From Saprolegnia diclina VS20 (Eukaryota > Oomycota > Saprolegniomycetes > Saprolegniales > Saprolegniaceae): a stretch of 30,301 nt of DNA. The DNA is taken from positions 191,565 through 221,865 of the forward strand of contig NW_008246088.1 in assembly GCF_000281045.1 (NCBI RefSeq), given 5' to 3'. Positions 1-8,802 of this stretch are shown one piece after another. How positions within the stretch are numbered: position 1 is the stretch's first letter; every line of letters starts with the position of its first letter. The notes below the pieces were generated by a model. That model was not told the DNA's origin, did not search any database, and saw only the letters and a program-made list of their open reading frames with translations. Made by a program: the position numbers and the translations under genes.

Positions 1-1385
1 TTGAGATGCATTGCACGGCCCATCCGCCCTCGCGGGCATTCTCAGACGACGTCTGAGTATCACAACTGTCTGAGTATTGAGACACACAACAGCAGTTTGA
101 GTCTCGCCTTCGCACGGATCAGGTCAGCGAACGTCTCGTCGAAGCTTCCAAGGAAGGTGTACTGGAGTCGGACACTGTACCGTGCGTCGTTGGTTGAAGT
201 TGATGGCTACCACTAGCACTTGCTTGGCGATTCCATCGTTGCACCAGACCGCCCGAACGGCAGCCTAACACAGTTGAAAGCAATGCGCTGTACGTGATTT
301 CATCGTGCGAAGCTACAGGGACTGTCAAATCACGGCCGACCCTACTGGGAAAAGGTGTGGACTGACACCTCAAGAAACGAGACGACCTGATTACACCTTG
401 CCGTGCGGCTACGAGCCACCGACTAACCGTGCGTCCAGGAATGTATGTTTAAACGTTTGGTTTGTATTACTGGAGCTGGAATCCACTCCATTGTGTATCA
501 CCAAGGATCGAATGAACTAAGAAACAAATACCCAACCAGGCTCGCAGTGTAGCTCTGCTGGACCCAAGAGCAAGTCAACACCTGTAGTATACCGCATGCC
601 GTTGATCGGTTGCTAGATAGGACTAAGGACGATACGTAGCAAGGTACCTGTAGAAGGGGGCCGTGTCTCCCTCCAATGCCCGTTGCAACATGATTCCCAA
701 AACTTCTGAGTTCGCGATGCCTCCCGTCGTCGTAGGTGTCGCTGTCGTCGTGCTGGCACTGACATCACTGACTAGAACTCGAGAGCGCCATATTTGCTTC
801 GGCAACTGGTCTAGAATTGATGGCAAACGAGCTGTGGTAGCGGCATCACGCTCTTCATGCTACAAGGTGCCATGTAGATCCAAACCCACATTGGTGCCAC
901 GCCCATTTTCACAGTGAGCGGGCATGGGCGGGGCCATGGAGCACTTGGTGAATGATTTTAGATCAATATTCTCTGTTCCACTAACGTTAATTTAAAAGGG
1001 CCGCCTGGATGGCTACGCAATCACAGCCTGTTCATCAGTGCACAACCTTAGTGGGTAAGCTCATTCTGATATGATGTCCAGCACGCTGACCATGATATCT
1101 CTAGTCGTTCACTAACGTACGTACTCGCGCAAGGGGTCCATCGGTTGCTGCCACTCTCTTTTCCACTCGCTCTCCTCTCTGCTCTCTCGCCACATCAACG
1201 CTCAAGACACGCAACAACATCGTATCTAGCCCATTCGCCTTGCGCCAAAGCTCATATTTATCCGGATCCGGATATGACGGACACAGGGCGCGTCGACGTC
1301 ACGGCCAACTTCAACACGCGTGGCAAGACCCTGTATAAATGCATATGCGGCTCCACCTCTGACATCGAATACGTCGCCGACTGCC
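1..1385. other. Intergenic stretch, no gene supported
   Basis: Short open frames exist on both strands, but none shows sustained G/C-ending codons or a recognisable domain, and no pair joins convincingly across a GT-AG intron. Visible small structures are a 17-bp perfect inverted repeat at 41-57 and a direct repeat of GTCTGAGTAT at 51-60 and 68-77. A TATA-like string (GTATAAATG) at about 1333-1341 lies some 45 bases before the ATG of the downstream leucine-rich-repeat gene and could belong to its promoter. That role is inference only. Confidence 0.6.
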
Positions 1386-3017
1386 ATGTTGCCACCGCGC
1401 TGCCTCCTCGCGCCCGAGCTCCTCGAGGCGATCGCCGTCTTCCTCGCGTCGCCGCTCGAGCTCTTTGCGCTGCTCGAGGCGCTGCCGCTTGACGCACTCT
1501 CGTCGCCGCTCGCCAGCCTCCGCGCGCTCCACGAGGCCACGGCCTCGCACATCTTTACGTACGCCAAGTTCGACGAAGTGTACTTCAATGGCATCTCGCT
1601 CTGGCCGGCGCTCGCGCTGCCCCGTGCGATTGAAGATCCGAGCATCCTTCGCCACATTGAAGAGGCGCTCGAGCTCTTTCCCATCTTGAGCCACGAGTCG
1701 CTGGCCTTTCCGCTGCCATTTGCCCTCGGCCATCGCACCAAGCTGCATGTGCCCAACGTGTACTTCCCCGCGGTCCTCGACAAGGCGCTGGCGCACCACC
1801 GCGACGACATTGGATCGATCGGGCTCTTTCTTACCGATCGACGATCGCGCAGCGCGCACGCCGACGGCGGCCTCGTCCAGCGCTTGGCGTCGTTGCAGGA
1901 CCTGCCGTCGCTGCGTGACCTCGCCGTGCACATCCAGTGGCATGCAGCGACCATGACCGACGAGCTCGAAGCCGTACTGGTTGCGCTCATGACGGCGCCC
2001 GTCACGTCGCTCACCCTCGATGTTGCGCTTGACGACGCGACGTGGCCGCCGGCGCTCCTCACGGCGTTCACAACATGGCTTGAGACGCATGCGCTCTTGA
2101 GCAGCGTCACGCTTACGCAGCTCACGCTGCCAACAGCCGGCATCGAGGCCGTGTGCGACGCCCTCTGGGCCTCGCGCTCGCTGCGCGCCATCGGCCTCCA
2201 CGACCCGCGAATCGTTGCCACGGTCTCGTTCCTGCGCCGCCCGCTGCCATCGACATGGACGCGACTGGATGCATCATTGTGCGAGTTCGCCGATGGGAGT
2301 GCGCTGATGGCGTTGCTCGCGAACACCAGCCTCGCGCACCTCGCGCTCTCGTTCGCGGACGCCCGGTATGCGATCGATGTGTGCCGCGAACTCGTGCTCG
2401 AGACACTGCCGACACTCGAGCGTCTTCGGCACTTGAAGCTCACGTCGGTGCCGCTCTTACCGGACGTGTCGACGGCGCTCGCCGCGATCTTGCCGCGTCT
2501 CCGAGGGCTTTGCCTCGAGCAAAACATGCTTGAAAACGCCGGCGCGATTGCGCTGGCGGCGCAGCTCCCGCGCTGCAAGCGGCTCCAGTCGCTCACGCTG
2601 CGGCACCAAAACATCGCGACCAACGGCTGCGTCGCGCTGGCCGACGGCACGGCGCGCTGCCCCGCAATCGAGCGCGTCGATTTGGCCGAAAACCACGTCG
2701 GACTGGCCGGTGCCGTCGCGTGGAGCCAACTCCTTCCGCGGTTGACGCTGTTGGACCTCTCGAGCTGCAGTGTGCCGCGCAAAGGCGCCGACGCGTTTGC
2801 GCGCGTGTTGCGACGCACAACGTACGTGACCAAACTCGTGCTCGACAGCAACCCAATCCAGCGGCGCGGCATCCAAGCGATCGTGGCGGCGGTGGCGTCG
2901 ACGCCGACACGCAAGGCTGTCGTGCGACTCGGTGACATTGTCGACTTTCACGACGAAGCGCTGTGCGTGGCGCCGGTCGCCGGCACGCCGCACGAAACAT
3001 GGCTCGAGTTTTATTAG
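1386..3017 (+). CDS. Leucine-rich-repeat protein (ribonuclease-inhibitor type)
   Basis: Single-exon gene for 543 residues. The reading frame is open further upstream, but only from a GTG at 1320. ATG 1386 is the first ATG and gives an N-terminus rich in leucine, as in F-box-like or helical caps. The C-terminal third carries repeated LxxLxLxxN-type units with small-residue helices between them, for example RVDLAENHVGLAGA and KLVLDSNPIQRRGIQ, the pattern of RNI/NOD3-like LRRs. Such proteins are usually cytosolic interaction scaffolds; no signal peptide or membrane helix is seen. The specific partner is unknown. An antisense frame spans most of the gene but is a GC-rich shadow. The gene converges with the S53 peptidase at 3332. 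Confidence 0.85.
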   Translation: MLPPRCLLAPELLEAIAVFLASPLELFALLEALPLDALSSPLASLRALHEATASHIFTYAKFDEVYFNGISLWPALALPRAIEDPSILRHIEEALELFPILSHESLAFPLPFALGHRTKLHVPNVYFPAVLDKALAHHRDDIGSIGLFLTDRRSRSAHADGGLVQRLASLQDLPSLRDLAVHIQWHAATMTDELEAVLVALMTAPVTSLTLDVALDDATWPPALLTAFTTWLETHALLSSVTLTQLTLPTAGIEAVCDALWASRSLRAIGLHDPRIVATVSFLRRPLPSTWTRLDASLCEFADGSALMALLANTSLAHLALSFADARYAIDVCRELVLETLPTLERLRHLKLTSVPLLPDVSTALAAILPRLRGLCLEQNMLENAGAIALAAQLPRCKRLQSLTLRHQNIATNGCVALADGTARCPAIERVDLAENHVGLAGAVAWSQLLPRLTLLDLSSCSVPRKGADAFARVLRRTTYVTKLVLDSNPIQRRGIQAIVAAVASTPTRKAVVRLGDIVDFHDEALCVAPVAGTPHETWLEFY

Positions 3018-3331
3018 ACCAGAAGTTCTTTTTATCATTCTTCGTCTTGCTCTATACCAATGGGTGGTCCATATATGCATACGAGTGTGCGTGTCGTCTG
3101 GTTGTCACAGCAATGCATACGGACAACAAGCGAGGTGCAAAGGTGTCTTGGCAACCTCGACCGTGACGCGCAAGTGTCATACCTTCTCGGCTGAGGTAGC
3201 TCTAGTCTCTAGGGCTGGGGCATGGGACGCATTAGAGAGCTGCCGTTGGTTGCACACTTGTATCCACATAGGTTTACCTACTACTCTTCACGAAGCGTCG
3301 AGGTACCATCAATGTGCACCTTAGCGTCTAT
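3018..3331. other. Intergenic, between convergent genes
   Basis: 314 bases separate the stop codons of the LRR gene (+) and the S53 peptidase (-). I see no coding pattern, RNA fold or repeat. It presumably holds both 3' untranslated regions. Confidence 0.5.
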
Positions 3332-5247
3332 CTAGGCCGTCGTCGATGGCATCTCGAGGCGGACGTACGCACGCTTGCGCTTGTTGGTGCGGACGCGGCG
3401 GTGCACGAGCAGCAGCAGCAGCGCGAGCAAAGCGAGTCCCGCCGTGAGCACAAGTCCGATCGTGTAGTAATTGGTGTGCTCGCTTGTTGTGAGATGGGGG
3501 CGATGCGTCGTCGCCACCATGAGCGTCGAGAGGACGTCAAAGCGCGGCGTGCCCCAGCCGCTCACCGCGTCCCAACCCGGTCCAGCTCCAAACGAGGTAG
3601 GGCAGCTGTAGCTGCCATTCCGAGCCGCGCCGTTGTTGCCGCTGACAACGTCGTGGAATGCTCTTTTGTGGTGGCGGCCGATCTCGTACAAGAGCGGGTT
3701 GAGAAACCCGAGGGGAGGGAGACCGGCGTCGAGTCGCTGGTCGTTCCAGAGCGTGACGAGGCCTGCCAACGCCGGTGTTGACGCCGACGTGCCGCTGATA
3801 CCCTTGACTTTGCCGTTGACAATCACGCTGTAATGGGCGCCGATAAGGGCAATGTCGGGGTACGCTCGACCTTGAGGGTTGAAGAAGCCGGGCTTGGTCG
3901 GACACGCGGGCGACGCAAGGTACGCGGCCACGGCTTGCTTTTGGTAGGCGGGCGCTGCGTAGACGTTGGAGAAGCCGCCGCCCGATGTGATGCCGCCGTG
4001 GAGCGCACCGGAACAAACCACCTCGACACTGTTTGCATCGAGCTGCGTAGCGCCCACCGAGGTCACGTACGGGCTGGACGACGGCCACTGGGGCCCCGAA
4101 GTGGCGCAGCCTGCGTCGATACTCATCTTCTTGGCATGAATGTGTTGCCCTACGCGGCTTCTGAATACTACTTTGGGATGCAAGACTCGTCGTACCTGCG
4201 ACGCCGTCGTCGCCGCTGGCCACGAGCACCGTGAGGCCGCGCACTGCCATCTTTTGCAGCAGCGTGTCGAGGTGCAGCGCATACTCTTTGGCGACCTCCA
4301 TGATGTGGTCTTCGTCGTCGGCGTACGAGAGCGAGTGTACGAGCGGCGGACTCGGGTCCCGCAAGACGTCGGCGGCCCAGTCCACGAACGGCTCGTCGTT
4401 TGTTGAGAACGGGTTGGTGCTGTTCATCGTCCACACGGTCGTCGTCGCGTCGGGTGCCATCGCTGTTATGTACTGCAGATCGAGCGAGACTTCGCCCGTC
4501 GCGTCTTCAGGATGCGGGTTGTTGCGTCGACTGCCGCGCTCCCGTACCGGCGCAGGCACCAGTTTATGCAGCTTCTCAAAGGCGGCGAGGTCCGACGGCG
4601 CCCAGTTTTGCGAGTAAAATGCTGGAATGGCCTGCGTCGCCTGCGTCACAGAAGCGCTTGACGGGACGTTGTAGAGCTTGCGGAGCTTGGTGGGCGTCAT
4701 GTAGCTGCTAGCTTGCTTCGAGATCGTTGCGGTCAACGGCGATAACGACAGCGGCGCCGAGTTGAGACTCACAAACGAGACGTGCCTGTGGATGTGCTCG
4801 GGCAGACGCATCACTCTCGATGCCCGAAGGATGCGATGTCCGTGCTGCACGCTCTGGAAGGCTGCAATCTCGGTACGAAAGAGCTGGCGCGTCTCGCCGA
4901 CGGAGCTAAACACAGTGAGGATGTTGGTCGCTGCGCAATAAGACGTGCGTCGGTGGCCGAGCCAGGCGTGGATGGCCTCGAGCGTCTCGGGCGCCGGTGC
5001 AGCGAGTGCATCCACTGCTGCCGCGTCCAAGTACCGACCGTACGTCGACCGCCTATTCGAAACACTCAGTGCACGTAGACGCACAGTCGACATACGTTGG
5101 ATCGGAGACGGCGGCCACGGCGTCGTCGAGGCGGCGCGGGTCGGCGGCCTGGAGGCCCACGGACCACGTGAGCGCTGTGGCGTCATCCGCGTCGGCGGCG
5201 AGCGTCCAGCGGTGGGAGGCAAAGGCGCGGTGCGTTGCCGTTCGCAT
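3332..5247 (-). CDS. Sedolisin-family serine peptidase (tripeptidyl-peptidase I-like, S53) with C-terminal membrane anchor
   Basis: Three exons: 5247-5096, 5052-4196 and 4110-3332, giving 595 residues. S53 enzymes release tripeptides from protein N-termini at acid pH, in lysosomes or outside the cell. A pro-domain covers about residues 1-165 (SDPTRSTYGRYL near residues 48-58). The catalytic triad is visible: Glu238 and Asp242 in GEVSLDLQY, and Ser445 in SGTSAS. The oxyanion Asp332 lies in SGDDG. The late GWDAVSGWGTPRF motif is typical. Near residues 553-575 there is a strongly hydrophobic helix followed by a basic tail, so the catalytic domain would face a lumen or the outside. Introns are 43 and 85 nt. 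ATG 5247 follows an in-frame TGA, and no signal peptide is seen in this model. A separate upstream signal exon (ATG near 5306, another frame) is possible but I could not join it. Confidence 0.88.
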
Positions 5248-5472
5248 TGCAAGTCAGTTGACAACTGAGCCGAAGGTGGCCGGTGGACGATCGCGCATAC
5301 AAACATCAAGTACAGGACAGGCGGGCACGAGATTCATAAGTTGGCTACTCGTTTGATAGCGTGCAGGGGACTGTGCAGGGGTGATAGCCAACTGCACAGT
5401 CGTTCTTGGATCGTTCGTAAACACAAATATGCTACCATTAGCAGCCCTCGACTATGGAAGCACTTGGACCCT
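5248..5472. other. Short intergenic region upstream of the S53 gene
   Basis: 225 bases between two minus-strand genes. It would hold the S53 promoter and the PLAC8 3' end. ATG 5306 on the minus strand opens a short hydrophobic frame that might be a missed signal-peptide exon of the peptidase. I see nothing else. Confidence 0.4.
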
Positions 5473-6090
5473 CTACTCCTTGTAGCCAGCGAGGACGCCG
5501 TGGGGCCGAAGCGAGCACGTGTGCGGCTCGTACGCTTGGACGTGCGCGGCAAGCTGCGCGACAGTGCAGCAGCCGCACCACAAGACAGCGCAGACGTCGC
5601 CCAAGCACGAGCCGGGGATGAAGAAGAGATGGCGCACCGTGGTCCGAAGCGACGTCACGAGAACCACGAGCAGCAGCGAGGCCACGGCACCGGCGCTGTG
5701 TGCGTAGAGGTCGTTAATGCCGCTGCAAGCGATGGCCGTCACGTACAAGACGCCGGTGAGCGCAGCCATAGTGCTAAACGGGCGCAGGCCCAGGCGGTGC
5801 GAGACTTGGCCGAGCGGTACGCACGGAAGCAGAATCGACACGATGCCGTTGGGCACGACGTCGACGCAGAGCGCACCGAGGAGCGACGACCGCCACTGCC
5901 GACACAAGATGCCGTTGCGATCCCACTCGCCAAACTCCTTGAGGCCGTGGTCGCGCTGGAGCGTCCCCACTTCGGTGGGCCGGCCACCGTCATCGCCGGT
6001 TGTATGCAGCAAGACGGGTTCTTGGTTAGGCGGGAGGCTCGGGACGTCGTCGTCGTCATGGACGAAGACGTCGGAGGTATGACGGGCCAT
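5473..6090 (-). CDS. PLAC8-family cysteine-rich membrane protein
   Basis: Single exon, 205 residues. Residues 1-50 are acidic and look disordered. The PLAC8 region follows at about 52-188: GEWDRNGILC, a cysteine-containing LLPCVPLGQVS segment, a hydrophobic pair near 109-148, then CLGDVCAVLWCGCC with the closing QLAAHVQAYEPH stretch. The family (placenta-specific 8, plant cadmium resistance and cell-number regulator proteins) is membrane-associated and linked to metal handling or size control. The exact role here is unknown. The usual CCxxxxCPC motif is reduced to a single Cys (LLPC), so metal-transport function should not be assumed. It is divergent from the MTRR-like gene, with a 371-base shared promoter region. 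Confidence 0.8.
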   Translation of the reverse strand: MARHTSDVFVHDDDDVPSLPPNQEPVLLHTTGDDGGRPTEVGTLQRDHGLKEFGEWDRNGILCRQWRSSLLGALCVDVVPNGIVSILLPCVPLGQVSHRLGLRPFSTMAALTGVLYVTAIACSGINDLYAHSAGAVASLLLVVLVTSLRTTVRHLFFIPGSCLGDVCAVLWCGCCTVAQLAAHVQAYEPHTCSLRPHGVLAGYKE

Positions 6091-6461
6091 GACGCTGGAG
6101 AGACGGTGTTGAGCCCAGACCCGCTGGCCGACAGGCCGCCAATCGGACCGCGACTTTGCATTACTGTGCCACTTGACATGGGTGATTCCTTCATTGCAAG
6201 GTTGGAACCCTTATGACGCTCCGCCTTCGGGATTGGCTCAAGAGCCTATATAGATACACTGGATTTGATTATGTCGTTGGATTGTAGCCGTCTGGATTGG
6301 TTAAATATCAAAGAGGTATTCCCTCATTCCAAGCTTGTGCAGGAACGAAAGTCGCGATGCATCTCTACTTGCTGATTGGCTAAAAAGCGATGGGACTTGG
6401 CCTCGCGTTGCACCAATGGCATTGCATCTTCGTTTGTGCCACAGACAGACCAGCAGCAAGC
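6091..6461. promoter_or_regulatory. Bidirectional promoter region with three inverted CCAAT boxes
   Basis: The gap between the divergent PLAC8 and MTRR-like start codons holds three copies of GATTGG (inverse CCAATC) at 6231-6236, 6295-6300 and 6374-6379, and a TATATAG string near 6247-6253. CCAAT boxes are bound by NF-Y in eukaryotes. Use of these copies is inferred. Confidence 0.4.
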
Positions 6462-8739
6462 ATGGTCGACGCCACGACGCCCCTCTACGTCTTCTACGGG
6501 TCGCAGACCGGCTGCGCCGAGTCCATCGCCGAGGTAGATACCTATCGCCACAGCTCTCTTGATGCTGATACTCGCCACATAGCGCCTGCAAAGCGACGCG
6601 ATCGAGCGCAACGTGCCCTGCCACGAGGTTCGCCCCCTCGATGCCTTTGAAAAGGTGCGCCAAGTCCTCCTAGCCGTGACCTCTCGTAAGAGCATGCGTT
6701 GTAGTCGGGCGTGCTGCAGGACGCGGCGGCGACGGTCGTTATCGTATGCTCCACGACGGGCAACGGCGACCCGCCTGGCAATGCGGAGAAGTTCTGGCGC
6801 TACATCAAGAAGCGTGCGCACCCAGCCACGCTCCTCTCAACCATTACCTTTACCGTGCTTGGTCTCGGCGACACCAACTACGACAAGTTCTGGTACAGAC
6901 ACATCCTCCTCCTCATCACATTCGAACACCGCTCTAGTCACATGGGCAAGAGCATCTTCCGCCGCATGAAGGATCTTGGCGCCGTCAGCTTTTACGACCT
7001 CGGTACCTCGCTGACCGTAGTTGTACCTTCGGTCACGTTGCGTTGTCTGTAGGCTGTGCGGACGAGGCGATGGGTCTCGAAGATTCCGTCGAGCCGTGGA
7101 TCGATGGGTTCTGGCCGGCGCTTCTCGGCGCTTCGTCGACGGCGACCGTGACGCCGGTTGTCGACAACACGACGGTCGTGGCGGCCATCACGCAAAGCAT
7201 GGCGGCCGTTTCGGTCGCGCCCGCAGTGTTGCCGTCGCAGCCGTTCTTGGCGTCGTTCGAGAGCCTCTTGGGCGACACCATTGTCGAACCCGACGCCACC
7301 AAGCTGCCGCGGTTGCAAGAACCGTCGTTCTCTGTCTCGTTGCTTGCGCCCTCGGACGCGATTGCCAAGACGGTGGCCCAGGTCGCGACGGACACGCTGT
7401 ACAGCGCGTCGAGTCCGTTTCTCGCTGGCATCGCGTCATCGCGGTACCTCACGACCCCGGCGTCCATCGATCGCACGGTCTTTGCCCTCGACCTCGACCT
7501 CACCGACTCGGGTATACGCCCCTTCGACACGCATGTTCTTATCGCATGTAGGGATGACGTATGCACCGGGTGACGTGCTCGGTGTCAACTGCCCCAACGA
7601 CGACGGGCTCGTCGAGTTCTTTCTGCAGCGCTTGCAGCTTGCATCGTTTGCCGGCCACCGCCTCCAGCTCGAGCCGATCGCTTCGAGCAAGAAGAAGGTG
7701 TCGGGCATGCCGTTCCCGGCCCACGCGACCTTGCGCGACGTCGTCCGCGACCACTTGGATTTGGCCGCGCTTCCCAAGAAGGCGACGCTTCGCACCCTCG
7801 CGCCGCACTGTGCCGACGCCAAGGAGCGCACGCGTCTGCTCTGGCTGAGCAGCAAGGACGGCGCGCAGGACTTTAAAACGTTTATTGACGCCCAGTACCT
7901 CAGTGTCCTCGAAGTGCTCGCGCTCTTCCCGTCGTGCCACCCGCCGCTGCCCGTGCTGCTCTCGGTCCTTCCCCGCCTCTCGCCGCGCTACTACTCGATC
8001 GCGTCGTCGCCACTGGCGTCGCCTCTGCGCGCGACCATTGCGCTCACGCGCGTCGCCTACACGCAGCACGGCATTCCGCGGACGGGTCTCTGCTCCACGT
8101 GGCTGCATGACGTGGCGTTCTCCGGTGCGAGAACGCGCATCCCGATCTTTCTCAAGCCCGCGACCGACTTTGTCTTGCCGGACGACGCTTCGCGCCCGCT
8201 CGTGCTCATCGGTCCCGGCACCGGTGTCGCGCCGTTCGTGGGGTTTGTGCAGCACCGGTCGCTTCAGGTACACGTCGTTATTTTTTACGATATTATAGAC
8301 CAATGGGACTCTAGGCGGCCCCGACACCGATCCACCTCTTCTTTGGCTGTCGCAGCAAGACCCAGGACTTTCTCTTTGGCGACAAGCTCCAGCAATACGC
8401 CGAGAGCGGTGTCTTGACGACCCTGGCGCTAGCGTTCTCGCGCGACCAGGTGCACACTCCCGGTTCCTTGTCCGTGCGCTCACCTTCTTCTCTTTGCAGG
8501 CGGAGAAGCACTATGTGCAACACGAGCTCGCTGTGCATGGCGCGACCGTCTATGACGCGCTCGCCAACGCCAACGGCATCGTGTACGTCTGCGGCGATGG
8601 CATGCACATGGCCAAGGACGTGCACGACGCGCTTGTCTCGGTCTTTGAAACGCACGGGGCACTCTCGCGGGTCGACGCCGAAGCGCAGCTCAAGCAACTC
8701 GCACTCGACGCCCGCTACGTGCGCGACATTTGGTGCTAA
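6462..8739 (+). CDS. MTRR: Methionine synthase reductase-like NADPH diflavin oxidoreductase
   Basis: Eight exons: 6462-6533, 6583-6654, 6705-6892, 6938-7002, 7053-7511, 7552-8267, 8315-8449 and 8500-8739, giving 648 residues (human MTRR is about 700). Such enzymes pass electrons NADPH to FAD to FMN to the cobalamin of methionine synthase. The FMN domain shows YGSQTGCAESIAE, STTGNGDPPGNAEKFW and GLGDTNYDKFCHMGKS. The FAD/NADPH half shows RYYSIASSP (about residue 431), GPGTGVAPF, FFGCRS and YVCGDG, and the chain ends YVRDIWC. The FC.xGK segment, the LGAVSFYDLGCADEAMGLE block and the DIW end favour methionine synthase reductase over cytochrome P450 reductase or NDOR1. Each intron is 40-50 nt and falls exactly where the family alignment needs a join. 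The gene converges with the WD40 gene with only 63 bases between stops. Confidence 0.88.
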
Positions 8740-8802
8740 ACCTCTGTTAATGGAGAGAATATTGTCCTTTCTGTGCACAACATGTCTTGAAGACGATGTG
8801 GG

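Noticed and set aside
623-917. Small frames on both strands at 623-917 as a possible gene
   Set aside because: Low-complexity Thr/Ala translation, no domain, no codon bias and no plausible partner exon.
1226-2938. 570-residue open frame on the minus strand opposite the LRR gene
   Set aside because: It is arginine/serine-rich low-complexity translation with no domain, fully antisense to a gene with clear LRR repeats. GC-rich third positions remove stops in the antisense frame.
5341-6216. 291-residue plus-strand frame over the PLAC8 gene
   Set aside because: Antisense to a recognisable PLAC8 protein, composition typical of shadow frames, no domain.
6462-8739. Reading the frame changes in the MTRR-like, WD40, SDR and STE20 genes as frameshift pseudogenes
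   Set aside because: Each change coincides with a GT..AG segment of 37-57 nt (two WD40 exceptions), the joined lengths are multiples of three and family motifs continue across the joins. Spliced genes explain this better than decay.
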